Shown: piece by piece, positions 7,219 through 18,200 of the stretch | Numbering within the stretch: position 1 is the first letter of the stretch | How the letters are laid out: every line of letters begins with the position of its first letter | Source of the DNA: Fodinibius halophilus | GTDB taxonomy: Bacteria; Bacteroidota; Rhodothermia; Balneolales; Balneolaceae | Length of the DNA: 64,000 bases | NCBI RefSeq assembly: GCF_011059105.1 | Contig: NZ_JAALLS010000005.1 | Location: forward strand, 62,001 to 126,000 | Reading direction: 5' to 3' | The notes under the pieces: generated by a model | What the model saw: only the letters and a program-made list of their open reading frames with translations | Told to the model about the DNA's origin: nothing | Database searches by the model: none | Translations under genes and position numbers: made by a program

Positions 7219-8057
7219 GTTCTTCCATCGATTTAGATAAGTATTTTCAGCGAATTAACTATGACGGATCTACTACCCATAGTCTGGCTACCCTAAAAGC
7301 TCTACAATACAGACATACGCAAGCCATTCCGTTTGAGAATCTCAATCCCCTGCTGGGAATCTCGGTCAACCTTGATCTGGAATCTCTGCAGGCCAAGATG
7401 GTTGATAACAAGCGGGGCGGTTATTGTTATGAGCAGAACCTGCTGTTTAAACATGTTCTGGAAGAGCTTGGATTCCAGGTAAAGGGATTATCAGCACGTA
7501 TCCGCTGGCAAAAGGATGCGGATGAAATCACAGCCCGTACACATATGCTGCTGCAGGTCAATATTGATAATGACCGCTACCTGGTTGATGTTGGTTTTGG
7601 CAATTATACAATGACTGGTCCACTTAGGCTGGAAACGGAGATCATCCAAGAAACGCCCCACGAAGAAAGGCGACTAATCAAAGAGGGAGACATTTATACA
7701 ATGCAGGTGCAACTAAAAGATAAGTGGGAACCGCTATACCGGTTCGACCTTCGCCCGACACATCTTGTGGACTATGAGCTCAAAAGCTGGTACCTGTCTA
7801 ATAATCCCGGCTCCCATTATGTGACAGGGCTTACTGCTGCACGTCCAACCCCGAATGGGCGCTATACACTTAAAAATAACAGACTGTCATTTCATCATTT
7901 AGATGGTAATACAGAAAATAACTATCTAAATACGGTGGCTGAACTACAGTCAATTCTTGAGGATATCTTTCTGCTGGATCTGCCGGATCTGCCAACATTT
8001 GATTCAAAGTTTCTGCAGATTGTCAAACAGGAAAAGGAGGCAATATCAAGAATGTAA
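7215..8057 (+). CDS. nat: Arylamine N-acetyltransferase
   Basis: 280 residues, normal for bacterial NAT. The cysteine-protease-like triad is visible: C71 in RGGYCYE, H110 in RTHMLL, D125 in VDVGFG. IPFENLNPLLG near the N-terminus is also typical. It transfers acetyl from acetyl-CoA to arylamines or hydrazines in the cytoplasm. It is translationally coupled to the frameshifted FMN reductase: the shifted frame ends TGA inside ATGA. The pairing of a flavin reductase with NAT suggests xenobiotic or aromatic-amine processing after azo or nitro reduction (inference). Confidence 0.93.
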   Translation: MSSSIDLDKYFQRINYDGSTTHSLATLKALQYRHTQAIPFENLNPLLGISVNLDLESLQAKMVDNKRGGYCYEQNLLFKHVLEELGFQVKGLSARIRWQKDADEITARTHMLLQVNIDNDRYLVDVGFGNYTMTGPLRLETEIIQETPHEERRLIKEGDIYTMQVQLKDKWEPLYRFDLRPTHLVDYELKSWYLSNNPGSHYVTGLTAARPTPNGRYTLKNNRLSFHHLDGNTENNYLNTVAELQSILEDIFLLDLPDLPTFDSKFLQIVKQEKEAISRM

Positions 8058-8234
8058 ATAACCTCAATACCAAAGTTTCTTTGTTGCTGATTAACCATCA
8101 CAACACCTGTAGTAATTACCCTTAGAACACTCCTTTTTTTATTACTGCAAAAAGAAAAAAGGACAATACACCAAATTCATTCAGTTGCTAATATTTGCAC
8201 AATAGAAAACACAATCAAAAATAACCTTAAATCC

Positions 8235-8432
8235 ATGCCTACACTACAACTAACTGTTCCAAAAAATGATTTAACCGACAATGAAAAATCACAATTAATT
8301 AACCGTCTAACTGAAACAGTGGGAAACTTCTATGAAAAAGAAAAGGACGAACAGATACAAGAATTTATAAACGTTCAAATCCGGGAGACTACCAAAAACG
8401 GCTATGCCATCGGTGGTGATATCATTGGATAA
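8235..8432 (+). CDS. 4-oxalocrotonate tautomerase-family protein
   Basis: 65 residues, the usual size. The start MPTLQLTVP leaves Pro as residue 1 after Met removal, the catalytic base of the tautomerase superfamily. The region NVQIRETTKNGYAIGGDII resembles the C-terminal half of 4-OT/DmpI-like proteins. A small cytoplasmic oligomeric enzyme that probably tautomerises an aromatic or keto acid intermediate; the true substrate is unknown. It lies 177 bases after nat with no sign of a joint operon. Confidence 0.82.
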   Translation: MPTLQLTVPKNDLTDNEKSQLINRLTETVGNFYEKEKDEQIQEFINVQIRETTKNGYAIGGDIIG

Positions 8433-9594
8433 AACCCAGTCACTAGATAAACATCCCTCCTGCTTCGCGGCACTCCCTTCAAAGGGAGACTACCGCGTTC
8501 TTCCCCGATGGATGAGAATATTTTTAACCCTTTAGGTACTATGCCAACTTTAAACAGGAGATCCTGAACCTAGTTCAGGATGACAAGATTTTTAGTTTTT
8601 TTAAAATGGGGGTTCGGGGGAAAGCTTGGGAAAAGTTTTTTAGGATAATGACTAATCAGGAAGAGCAGTCCCTGTTTTAGAATTGTAGAAAGACCAAAAT
8701 CTAGCTTTCCCCCGATACTTTTTTGGTTTTTTTGGGTAACAAAAAAAGAACAGAAGAGTTCTTGAAGGCATCCTCCGCCACTACGTTAAAACTTCGAGGC
8801 GCATAGCCGCACCTCCTTCGGTTCATACTCCCAGCTCTTTCACCGATAGAGCCACAAAAAAGACTTTTTCTTGCTCTTCAACGGCTGTCATCGCGAGTGA
8901 AGCGCAGCGATCTCCATAAAACAACTGGCTGATGTATGAAGGGGGGCTTTAGGTTTTACGCACACCTGCGCCTTCCAGCTTCGGTAAACCTATTCATCGA
9001 AATCCTTTCTCTGGCAGCCGGCGGATCTCGATAACAGATGGGGAAAAGAGCTCCCTCCTGGGGGCAATTCGTGGACTTCGAATTGGTCGGGAGGTGTATT
9101 ATCTCCCGGGAATAGCTTTATGATGTTATAAGGGATATCCTTTTAGATACTACGCGATCCTTTTCAGGGAGATCCCTCGACTCCGCTCGGGATGACACTG
9201 CTTTTAATGGGGAAAGGAGTTCTCCTCCCTGCGCCGTAGGGAGGGATCAAGCGAGCACACCGAAACTTTCTTGATCTACGAAGCCATACCTGCACCTAAG
9301 GGTTTCGGCAGATTAGCACTTTAGCATAGTAGATAGTGCAGGTGTGGGGCAGCAAAGGGGGCTTTCGATACTTTTGCTCATACCATTCGCCGGACGACAA
9401 CCCCAGTCGCCCGACGAGAGCTGGAAGCTCATCCCAAACACCCAGCCAACCAAAAAGTTTTCTTCTTTGCCCCGCTGAAAGGGACCATGGCAATTGGGCC
9501 GCCCCCAAAAGTTAAAGACATTAAGGTCCTTTTAACTATCTTTACTCCCGGAATGTTTTTATCATGTTGTAAGAAATAATAAACCCCGTGGATT
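8433..9594. repeat. Repeat-rich gene desert, 1162 bp
   Basis: No gene is supported. It is a mosaic of dispersed modules that also occur at 21003-22014 and 23335-24002. Examples: a palindrome GATCCTGAACCTAGTTCAGG (8558-8586 region); 8770-8823 shared with 23675-23728 at about 50 of 54 bases (contains ACTTCGAGGCGCATAG); 8886-8915 shared with 21293-21322 (TGTCATCGCGAG...GCGATCTCC); 9277-9315 shared with 21682-21720 at 38 of 39 bases (CTAAGGGTTTCGGCAGATTA). The reverse-strand open frames here show no family motifs. Confidence 0.7.
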
Positions 9595-10863
9595 ATGGAG
9601 CAGGAACTAACATTTATCTGGGATCTCTTGGCAGCGCTGGGTATCGGTTTACTCATCGGTATTGAACGGGGCTGGAGCGGTCGTATGGAAGATGAGGGAG
9701 ATCGCGTAGCAGGTATCCGCACCTTTAGCTTGGTCGGACTTCTCGGTGGGGTTTGGGCGAAATTAAGTAATATACTCGATGCGTGGACGTATGCTCTCGT
9801 TTTTCTGGGATTAACGGCTCTGATCATCACTTCATACATCACCGAAGTAAAGGTAGATAAAGAGAAAGATCTTGGGATAACTACGGAGGTAGCCCTGCTC
9901 CTTACGTTTTCACTTAGCACCTGGGCTGCTTTGGGTTATCACGGTTATGCACTCGGCGTAACGGTTGTGGCTGTTGCGCTACTCAGCTTAAAACCTACCC
10001 TGCATAAATGGCTCAAAATTATTGAAGTAAAAGAGATTTATGCTGCCGTCAAACTGTTGGTTATATCAGTAATTCTCCTCCCTCTGTTACCAAACAAGGG
10101 ATATGGCCCCTGGGATACCATCAACCCGTATTGGATCTGGTGGATGGTTGTACTTATTTCGGGACTCTCTTTTATAGGATACATTCTCATTAAATATATC
10201 GGGGAGGATAAAGGCACAATATTGACAGCCATAACCGGGGGACTTGCTTCTTCGACGGCCGTGACCATTAGCCTGGCTCAGTTTGCCCGGCAACAAAAAA
10301 AGTCTGCCGGACAAATCTTTATTGCCGGAATCCTTGTAGCCTCTTCTATTATGTTTATTCGTGTAGGGATTGAAGTTGCAATTGTTAATAAAAGCATCTT
10401 GCATCCACTGTGGATTCCATTAACCGCGATGTTCCTGGCAAGTATAGGTGGTGGCCTTTGGCTATGGCGAGGGCATAGTAGTCCAGAAGAATCTCAACCC
10501 GATATTACCTTGAATAACCCTTTGCAACTTATGACTGCACTCCAATTTGGTTTGCTCCTGGGGCTCATTTTGTTGCTCACTTCCACAATGAAAGAATGGT
10601 ATGGTGACCAAGGCATTTACCTGCTCAGTTTTCTTTCAGGCCTTATGGATGTAGATGCTATCACTCTTTCGCTTTCCAAAATGGCCCAAAACGGCACACC
10701 CCCTACCGTTGCTATATCCGGCATCATCATTGCTGTAATAAGTAACACTTTAGTAAAAGCAGGGCTTTTTACATTCTGGGCAGGCTTTCAAAAAAGTATC
10801 AAATTGATATGGTTCGTAACTTTAGTATCAGTAATTGGTGTTCTCTGTTTATTCCTAATCTAA
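9595..10863 (+). CDS. MgtC/SapB family membrane protein with DUF4010 domain
   Basis: 422 residues with about 12-13 hydrophobic segments. The N-terminal third has the MgtC hallmarks LLAALGIGLLIGIERGW and AGIRTFSLVGLLGG. The C-terminal two thirds match DUF4010 (ITGGLASSTAVTISLAQFAR and FLSGLMDVDAITLSLSKMA). These inner-membrane proteins are linked to magnesium or envelope homeostasis in some bacteria, but the MgtC-DUF4010 fusions have no established transport function. It stands alone, 142 bases before a universal stress protein gene. Confidence 0.88.
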   Translation: MEQELTFIWDLLAALGIGLLIGIERGWSGRMEDEGDRVAGIRTFSLVGLLGGVWAKLSNILDAWTYALVFLGLTALIITSYITEVKVDKEKDLGITTEVALLLTFSLSTWAALGYHGYALGVTVVAVALLSLKPTLHKWLKIIEVKEIYAAVKLLVISVILLPLLPNKGYGPWDTINPYWIWWMVVLISGLSFIGYILIKYIGEDKGTILTAITGGLASSTAVTISLAQFARQQKKSAGQIFIAGILVASSIMFIRVGIEVAIVNKSILHPLWIPLTAMFLASIGGGLWLWRGHSSPEESQPDITLNNPLQLMTALQFGLLLGLILLLTSTMKEWYGDQGIYLLSFLSGLMDVDAITLSLSKMAQNGTPPTVAISGIIIAVISNTLVKAGLFTFWAGFQKSIKLIWFVTLVSVIGVLCLFLI

Positions 10864-10928
10864 AAAATGCATTCCCGGGTCCCGGATATTACCTAGACTT
10901 GCGTGTAGGAAAATACACCACATAAAAT

Positions 10929-10945
10929 GTAAGTGAGTCACTTAC
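10929..10945. promoter_or_regulatory. 17-bp perfect palindrome before the universal stress protein gene
   Basis: GTAAGTGAGTCACTTAC is symmetric about its central G and lies 60 bases before ATG 11006. It looks like a dimer-binding operator; the regulator is unknown. Confidence 0.4.
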
Positions 10946-11005
10946 GACGTCAATTCATAAAATAATGATATGTTGCAGTAACATATTAACCAAACTATTA
11001 CCCTC

Positions 11006-11872
11006 ATGAATAATTCATTCAACCATATACTTTTTCCTACTGATTTCTCAAAAAATGCAAACCGTGCCCTGCCCTTTGCTGCCGAAATAGCTCACCACGC
11101 CGGTGCTAAGCTTACGCTCTTTCACAGCACCCAGGAATCGATGGATATGCTGCCCAGCTTCGAGGGAAGTCGCGATAAGACTATCCAAGACACCTCAGAC
11201 CTGTTTGAACGGCTCATAACTGATCTGCGTAAGAAAGAAGCGTATGCTGACCTGGATATATCCACTATATTACAATCAGGACAACCCACTACCAGTCTCA
11301 TAAATAGGATAGAAGAAGAACAACCCGATCTTGTAGTAATGGGGACCAAAGGAGTTACAGGAGATCGAAATGCTGTCTTTGGCAGCGTTGCCTCCAGCGT
11401 TATAAAAAAATCAGCCAGCCCTGTATTAGCAATTCCCAACGGTTGCACCCTGGCGCAGATGGAGAAAATTATCTTTTCTACAGATTACAAAAGCGGAGAC
11501 CTGGGAGCTCTAAAGCAAACCGCTGGATTTGCCAAACTTTTCAATGCTTCTGTGGATGTACTCCACGTTTCTGACCACCGAAACCTGGAAAGTGAGATAA
11601 AACATCGAGGATTTCGTGAACTCGTTAAAGAGCAAATCACATATCCGAACATTAATTTCCACTTGACTTATGAGTATGATTTCTTCCCTGGAGCTGCTGA
11701 CTTTTTAATTGAGCATCCCAATTCCATGCTTGTAATGGTACGATACAAAAAGACATTCTGGGAAAAACTTACAAACCGCAATCACTCCAAAGAGATGGCC
11801 TTCTACTCAAAAGTACCACTCTTGGTATATGAGGCATCTACAGTTAAAGCTGATGAACTAATATCAGTGTAG
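11006..11872 (+). CDS. Tandem-domain universal stress protein
   Basis: 288 residues with two UspA folds. The first (about 1-147) has the FPTDFSKNANRALPFA start and the ATP-binding signature VVMGTKGVTG...FGSVASSVIKKS. The second (about 152-280) is degenerate: it starts IIFSTDYKSGDLGALKQTA but lacks the G-x2-G-x9-G-S/T motif. Tandem USPs are cytoplasmic nucleotide-binding stress proteins in Bacteroidota. A palindrome at 10929-10945 may serve as its operator. Confidence 0.92.
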   Translation: MNNSFNHILFPTDFSKNANRALPFAAEIAHHAGAKLTLFHSTQESMDMLPSFEGSRDKTIQDTSDLFERLITDLRKKEAYADLDISTILQSGQPTTSLINRIEEEQPDLVVMGTKGVTGDRNAVFGSVASSVIKKSASPVLAIPNGCTLAQMEKIIFSTDYKSGDLGALKQTAGFAKLFNASVDVLHVSDHRNLESEIKHRGFRELVKEQITYPNINFHLTYEYDFFPGAADFLIEHPNSMLVMVRYKKTFWEKLTNRNHSKEMAFYSKVPLLVYEASTVKADELISV

Positions 11873-11892
11873 CAATATGGTAATGAAGTGTT

Positions 11893-11933
11893 ATACTCCC
11901 GGGCAGGTCATTTAAAGATCTACTTGGGAGTAT
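11893..11933. terminator. Possible bidirectional terminator hairpin
   Basis: ATACTCCC (11893-11900) pairs with GGGAGTAT (11926-11933) around a 25-base loop, between the convergent universal stress protein and methyltransferase genes. A short T tract follows only on the plus side. The right arm overlaps the last codons of the methyltransferase. Confidence 0.35.
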
Positions 11934-12756
11934 CTCTTTTGCGAGCTAATGCATAAATGCCGGTTCCTTTGACGTTAGGCTCGTTGAGATCAAGCCACAT
12001 AAGAGAGAGTCCAACAGGAAGGGTAAACAGGTAATAAACTGCCATAATAGGCAGTGCCCACAGTTTTATCCTGTTAAGCCAAAGCATTGGGTATTTGATG
12101 AGCATTTTCCATGCCATATGTCCCTTTTCACCGTAAGTGTAGGCAACATGCAGTGGTTCAAAACCCGCCGTTTTTAACTTCTCTTTAATATCCTCTTTTG
12201 AATACCCGGCACGAGCATGTTCATCCACAAAAGAATCGTCGCCATCAGCATCTTCTTCAGAGAAGATTGAGGGCGAGTGCATTAGAAAGTAGCCCTCCTC
12301 TTTCAAAGCATGCTGTATATTGGTCATTACTTTAACATCCTCTTCTATATGCTCGAGTACATCAATGCAGATTGCAAAGTTAAAGTCCCGATCATAATTG
12401 ATATGCAACAGGTTTTCTTGCTGAAACTCAATACAACCTGCCGCTATATCCTCCTGAAAATAATGCTGCGAGTCTTCCAGATAATCGGCTTTTACATCAA
12501 TCGCTTTTATCTTTACATGATCAAACTGTTGTAATATAAAACGATCATATTGCCCAAAGCCGGAGCCGGCATCAAGCAGCGTCCATCTTCCCTCGCGATC
12601 TAATGGTGTTCCGAACTTCCGCAATACGGCACGTACATACCAACTGCGAAGAAAAAACAGATCTAAAATCATATAAAAAAGTGTTCGTAAAAACCGGAAC
12701 CGACGGATTATATCGGCAAACCGGTCTTTAACCGGATCGTAGGCAATGCGACTCAT
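11920..12756 (-). CDS. Class I SAM-dependent methyltransferase, membrane-associated
   Basis: 278 residues. Motif I LLDAGSGFGQYDRFIL, a post-I acidic residue in IKAIDVKADYL, and FAICIDVLEHIEED mark a Rossmann methyltransferase using S-adenosylmethionine. A C-terminal hydrophobic stretch (about 235-262) probably anchors it to the membrane. It follows a polyprenol-type glycosyltransferase by 7 bases, so both are likely in one transcript and may act on the same lipid-linked glycan; the acceptor is unknown. Confidence 0.85.
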   Translation of the reverse strand: MSRIAYDPVKDRFADIIRRFRFLRTLFYMILDLFFLRSWYVRAVLRKFGTPLDREGRWTLLDAGSGFGQYDRFILQQFDHVKIKAIDVKADYLEDSQHYFQEDIAAGCIEFQQENLLHINYDRDFNFAICIDVLEHIEEDVKVMTNIQHALKEEGYFLMHSPSIFSEEDADGDDSFVDEHARAGYSKEDIKEKLKTAGFEPLHVAYTYGEKGHMAWKMLIKYPMLWLNRIKLWALPIMAVYYLFTLPVGLSLMWLDLNEPNVKGTGIYALARKRDTPK

Positions 12757-12763
12757 GTAATAC

Positions 12764-13720
12764 TTAAATAATCTCTTTAATATTAGGTTTTTGTTGCTTT
12801 TCGTTGCGCTTCTGGATGAGTTCTCCCAAGAAACCGATAGAAAAAATCTGGGCCCCCAGTACCATAAGCATCACCCCCAGCAACAAAAGTGGACGATCGC
12901 CCAAGGGCTCTCCAAAAAATATTTTATCTATCGACAGGTATACATTGATAGCTCCCCCAAAGAATAAAAACAGAAAACCCAGGGTTCCAAAAAAGTGCAT
13001 AGGACGCTGCAGGTATCGATTAACGAATAACAAGGTCAACAGATCCAGGAAACCGTGCATAAACCGCCCCATTCCAAATTTTGTGGTTCCATATTTTCGG
13101 GGATGGTGCTTCACTACTTTTTCACCAATATTATCATAGCCTTCCAGCTTGGCTAAAAATGGGATATAGCGGTGCAGTTCACCATAAAGGTAGATATGAT
13201 CTACCACTTCGCGTCGGTATACTTTAAGCCCACAGTTAAAATCGTTAAGATTAATACCGGTAACCATAGAGGTAACGCGGTTAAAAAACCGTGACGGAAC
13301 CGTTTTGGAGATCGGATCGTGCCGTTCCTTCTTCCAGCCACTGACAAGATCAAGCTGCTGCTCTTTAAGTTGCTGCAACATCTGGGGTATCTCAAAAGGA
13401 TCATCCTGCAGGTCGGCATCCATTGTAGCGATATAGCGGCCCTTTGCTTTCTCAAAACCGGCTTGTAGCGCAGCACTTTTGCCATAATTGCGTTGCAAAC
13501 GAATGCCAAATAAATTGGAATGGGTATCGGTAACTTGTTCAATTTCGTGCCACGACCGATCAGAAGAACCATCATCAATAAATATAATTTCAAAGGTATG
13601 TTGTTCGGCAAGGGCCTCCCTCACCTTCTCGGCCAGTTCCGCTATCGATTCCTCCTCATTATAGAGGGGAACCACAACGCTAAGTTCCACCTCTGATGTA
13701 TTAGATTTTTGTTCAGGCAA
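12764..13720 (-). CDS. Family 2 glycosyltransferase of DPM1/GtrB type
   Basis: 318 residues. The GT-A domain shows LSVVVPLYNEEESIAEL, IIFIDDGSSDRSW, YIATMDADLQDDP (catalytic DxD) and GLKVYRREV. Two C-terminal membrane helices (about 235-260 and 275-300) give the architecture of enzymes that load a sugar onto undecaprenyl or dolichyl phosphate. The start is TTG at 13720: no ATG or GTG lies in frame upstream, and the GT domain needs these residues. The downstream methyltransferase follows after 7 bases. Confidence 0.9.
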   Translation of the reverse strand: MPEQKSNTSEVELSVVVPLYNEEESIAELAEKVREALAEQHTFEIIFIDDGSSDRSWHEIEQVTDTHSNLFGIRLQRNYGKSAALQAGFEKAKGRYIATMDADLQDDPFEIPQMLQQLKEQQLDLVSGWKKERHDPISKTVPSRFFNRVTSMVTGINLNDFNCGLKVYRREVVDHIYLYGELHRYIPFLAKLEGYDNIGEKVVKHHPRKYGTTKFGMGRFMHGFLDLLTLLFVNRYLQRPMHFFGTLGFLFLFFGGAINVYLSIDKIFFGEPLGDRPLLLLGVMLMVLGAQIFSIGFLGELIQKRNEKQQKPNIKEII

Positions 13721-13809
13721 CGTTTTGTTACTTATTTTATGACAAAGAGTTAGAAATAATCAACCAGATCATGTATAATTAGCAATAAAGATACGCTTTT
13801 AGATCTCCT

Positions 13810-14130
13810 ATGAAAAAACTTTATTACTCAATCGGTGAAGTTAGTGATATTACAGAAGTGGAAGCCCACGTTCTGCGCTACTGGGAAACCGTATTTAATG
13901 AACTCAATCCCAAAAAGAATAAAGCCGGCAACCGCATTTATAAAGAGGAAGATATTGAGACTGTTTTAAAGCTCAAAGAACTGATACAGGAGAAAAAATA
14001 CAGTACCGAAGGCGCCCAGCAGGTACTTGAAAAAGGCGGGCTGGAAGATGAAGAAAAAATACCTGTGAGCGTTAAAAAAGATCTCAAAGAAATTCGTCTT
14101 TTCCTTAATAAACTCCTCGAGAAACTTTAG
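13810..14130 (+). CDS. Short MerR-family transcriptional regulator
   Basis: 106 residues. The winged-helix domain is complete: YYSIGEVSDITEVEAHVLRYWE, then RIYKEEDIETVLKLKELIQE. It lacks the long coiled coil and the effector domain of classical MerR proteins. Such small MerR proteins are common in Bacteroidota next to house-keeping genes. A hydrolase gene follows 72 bases downstream and may be its target. Confidence 0.88.
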   Translation: MKKLYYSIGEVSDITEVEAHVLRYWETVFNELNPKKNKAGNRIYKEEDIETVLKLKELIQEKKYSTEGAQQVLEKGGLEDEEKIPVSVKKDLKEIRLFLNKLLEKL

Positions 14131-14202
14131 ATACCTCTTTTCTTTTAGTGCGGCCTAACGATAAACAGCAAACAGTATTTAAAATCACTACAGACTTTAA
14201 CA

Positions 14203-15084
14203 ATGAATCTATCTGATGTTAAACTGGGACCGTTCCATTTATACAGTATTGAAACCGGTCGATTTCGTCTTGATGGCGGAGCTATGTTTGGGGTTGTTCC
14301 CAAAACATTATGGTCGCGATATATAGATGTTGATGACAATAACCGTATCAATATGGCGATGCGCTGCCTGCTCATAACTTCTGAAAATACCGACCGGGTT
14401 TACCTTATCGACAACGGTACAGGCACAAAATTTGATGATAAATTTGAATCTATCTACCAGATCGATCACGAACACAGCAACCTGTTAGGTTCTCTTGAAC
14501 AGCACGGTTTTGAGCCGGAAGAGGTCACCGATATTATCTTTTCACACCTGCATTTCGATCATTGCGGTGGTACTACCTATTACGACGAACAGCACAATCT
14601 GAAGCATACGTTTCCCAATGCCCGGTACCATGTCACCAATAAGCACCTGCAAACGGCTACCGATCCTAATGCTCGGGAGAAAGCCAGTTTTCTGGACGAT
14701 AATATAACTCCCATCAAAAACTGGGATAAGCTCAACCTGGTGGAAGAAAACCATACCTACGAAAAAGGCTTTGATGCCCTGCCGGTAAACGGGCATACCA
14801 TCAGCCAACAGCTGCCGCGCATCACCGCGGATGGTAAAACAGTAGTCTTTATGGCCGACCTCATTCCCACGCACGTCCACCTGCCCCTTCCCTGGGTTAT
14901 GGGATATGATATGTACCCCGTTAAAACATTAAACGAAAAAGAGCGTTACCTGAACATGGCTGTAGATGAAGGATGGTATCTGTTTCTGGAACACGATGCA
15001 CAAGAAGAGCTTATCACAGCAAAAAAAGAAGAGGGTAAATATGCTGTTGATCAGCAACTCACCCTGGAAGACCTCGGGCACTAA
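14203..15084 (+). CDS. Metallo-beta-lactamase-fold hydrolase
   Basis: 293 residues. The zinc motif is SHLHFDHCGG with H115, H117, D119 and H120; later metal ligands are plausible in GHTISQQ and FMADLIPTHVHL, and the C-terminal FLEHDAQ. No signal peptide, so cytoplasmic. The overall form (long N-terminal strand region, LIDNGTGTKFDDKF before the motif) resembles lactonase or methyl parathion hydrolase-like members, but the substrate is unknown. Confidence 0.88.
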   Translation: MNLSDVKLGPFHLYSIETGRFRLDGGAMFGVVPKTLWSRYIDVDDNNRINMAMRCLLITSENTDRVYLIDNGTGTKFDDKFESIYQIDHEHSNLLGSLEQHGFEPEEVTDIIFSHLHFDHCGGTTYYDEQHNLKHTFPNARYHVTNKHLQTATDPNAREKASFLDDNITPIKNWDKLNLVEENHTYEKGFDALPVNGHTISQQLPRITADGKTVVFMADLIPTHVHLPLPWVMGYDMYPVKTLNEKERYLNMAVDEGWYLFLEHDAQEELITAKKEEGKYAVDQQLTLEDLGH

Positions 15085-15244
15085 CAGATCCCCAGAAGAA
15101 ATGACACGTTATTTTCAGCTGATGATGTTATAAGGTGCTAAATCTGTTATCTTTTATAATGGACACCGTACATATTCGTTTTAACAATCCGGTGCACGCC
15201 ATATACGCCGGCGTTCATTAACTCATTGCTTCAATACCAGCACC

Positions 15245-18200
15245 ATGAAATCGCCCTCGAAAGAGCCTACATACCAGATGATGCAACAGTACCTATCGGT
15301 ACTAAAAAAACATTACCGCCAGCTGTTGCGCAAACAACGGCTCTCTGTGGCGCTCCTTTTCTTTGCTGTTCTTTTATTGGGATTTTTTATTGCCGGAATT
15401 ACAGAACTGTTTTTTTATCTCCCGGCTCCAGTTAAAATAACGGTTGGACTGACCCTTCTTGTCCTCGCCTCAATAGCTGTTTACTTGCTTTACCACCGGC
15501 TGGAATCTCCCACTTTTAAACAGTTTTACCAGCGATTTTGCAGTACACACGCCTTGCCACAACTGAGTGATGCCCTGGATCTCTATCACGACTCTGAAAA
15601 CAAAGATCGACCGCTGCAGCAGGCAGCAATAAAACAGAATACAGAGCAGCTCAATCCCGAAGAGGTAGAAGCGAAGATTAAGCATTTTTTGAAGCAGCAC
15701 CCATCTTACAAATATTATCAATCGGGCATAGCGGGATTAGCCGGCACGCTCCTGCTGTTCATCACTCTCTCAACACTGCAACCCGGAGCTGTAAATAGGA
15801 TGGCCCACGTTTGGATCAATTATACGCCCCCAAACCCCTATAGTTTTACCATAGAACCGGGAACCACCACTATTGAACAGGGAGAATCGATAATCCCAAG
15901 GATAATTTTTGAGGATGAAATTCCGGAAAACCTCAGCCTGGCTTTTAAAACGGATATCGAGAACGATTACCGAAAACGAGAAGCAACTCAGATCAACGAA
16001 AACCAAGCCTCTTTTGCACCTATTTCGCTGACGACCTCTGGTCGATACTATTTTAATATGGATGGGTTCAAAAGCCCCACACACCAAATTTCAGTACAAC
16101 TACGGCCAAGACTTGAACAGCTTACGGTGCACATTATCCCTCCCTCTTATACCCGCCTCGATACCAGTTCGTACAGCTATCCTTTCTCACAAATTAAAGC
16201 GTACCAGGGATCTCGGCTGGCATTGAGCGCTACTACCAACAAGGCCATTTCAGAACTTGAAATCAGCCATAGTGCTCGTACTGATACAGTGCTGCACATT
16301 GACAATTCATCGGACTCACTTATCGTGCGCGACCAATGGGAAATCACACAGCCCGATACTGTATCCTTTAATATGGCTGACGAAGCGGGGCTTTCAAATA
16401 AAAACAAATTCCGATTTGTAGTTAATCCCCGCAGGGACCGCTCCCCCTTTGTTAACATTACAGCTCCTGAAAATAATATCCAGATGAAAACTGCTGAGGA
16501 TATTCTCATTCAATATGAGGCTGGGGACGACTTTGGCTTAACTTCGGCCACGCTGAACTATGAGCTCCAACAAGCCTTTAAAAAAGAACCAGAACACGGT
16601 AGTATTTCGCTGGGACGGCCATCGATGAGTAAACAGGAACAGTACCGTTGGGCTATTCCTGAATTAAATCCTAAACCGCGGGATGTTATTACTTATTGGA
16701 TAGAAGTTACCGACAATGACGGGTACAACGGGTATAAAACCGGTCGTTCGCAAAAAATGGTCATTAGCTTTCCTTCGATGACAGAGTATATGGATGAGCT
16801 GGAAACAGAAGAAGAAAAAGTGACTGAGTCTCTTGATGATATTTCAGAATCTTTTGAACAGATGGAACGGGAATACGATGAGTTCAAAGAAAAACTAAAA
16901 AAGAACCCGGAAACCAACTGGGAGCAAAAGAAACAGCTACAGCAAGTTGAGCAAGAACGGCAAAAAATTGATAAAAAGGTTGACGATCTCAATAAGAAGT
17001 TTGAACAGATTCGGGAAGAAATTGAAAAAAGTCATGCGATGTCGCCGGAAACCTTGAAAGCTTACGATGAGCTCCAAAAACTGATGAAGGAAATTAACAA
17101 CCCGGAGCTACAAAAAGCATTAGAGGAGCTGCAAAAATCGTTGGGAGAGATGAGTCCCGATGAAATGCGGAAAGCATTGGAAAACTACGAGTTCAATGAA
17201 GAGATCTACAAGCAACGTATCAACAGGACCAAAGAACTGTTTAAGACGCTGAAGCTAAACAGCGACCTCGACAAGATGGCAAAATCACTGGAAGAGCTGG
17301 CCAAACAAGAGAAAGAAGTCAGTGAATCAGAGCAGTCGCCTGCAGAAGATCTGGAACAACAGAAAGCGATACAAGATGACTTTGAACAGCTCCGGGAGCA
17401 GCTCGAACAGCTTGATAAAAATGCTCCTGAAAAAACTAAAGACCGGGTGCAAAAGCTTAAAGAGACCTCTCAACAACGGATGGAGCAGACCAAACAGAAA
17501 CTTCAGGAGAATATTGAAAAGCTCCAAAAACAGCAGCAAGCCCCAAAATCGGACCCCAAGACACGTCAGCAGCAACAAAATATTCAAAAGCAGATGCAAC
17601 AGATGGCGCAGCAGATGCGATCTGCCAAACAACAGATGAGCCAACAGCGGAAAAAAGTTAATAGCCGGGCCTTGGAATATATTCTCTATTCCCTGATAAA
17701 TTTATCTACGAACCAAGAAGAGTTGACCAGAGAAACAGAGAACCTACCCCCACGTTCACGGGCTTTTGTAACAAAAGCCCGTAAGGAAAAAAATATTTCT
17801 CAACAGTTTACTGTACTTTCTGATTCGTTATACAAACTCTCGTCGGAGATCCCCAGCTTTTCTAACCGGATCAATAAGAAGAAAGTGGAGATTGAAAACA
17901 AACTTAGTCGTGCAGTAAATACCCTGTCGGAGCGCGATAAATCGAATTCTATATACACGCAACGTCAATCCCTGGGAGGTATCAATGAACTCTCCTCCAT
18001 GATTGCTTCCCTTTTGGAACAGCTCCAGAATCAGCAGAACGGTGGTTCAGGAGGCGGCATGAGCATGCAACAGATGATTGAGCAGATGCAAAAGATGTCG
18101 GGGCAACAGCAGAAGTTGAATCAACAGATTCAGAATATGATTAACGACATCCAGGGGAACCGCCTCAGTAAAGATCAGACGAAGCGCCTGAACCAACTTT

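Noticed and set aside
13201-13611. 136-codon reverse frame inside the glycosyltransferase gene
   Set aside because: It is an alternative frame of the well-supported GT2 gene and shows no domain.
17322-17644. Open frames on both strands inside the DUF4175 gene
   Set aside because: They arise from the low-complexity Gln/Lys coiled-coil codons; the long gene explains the sequence.
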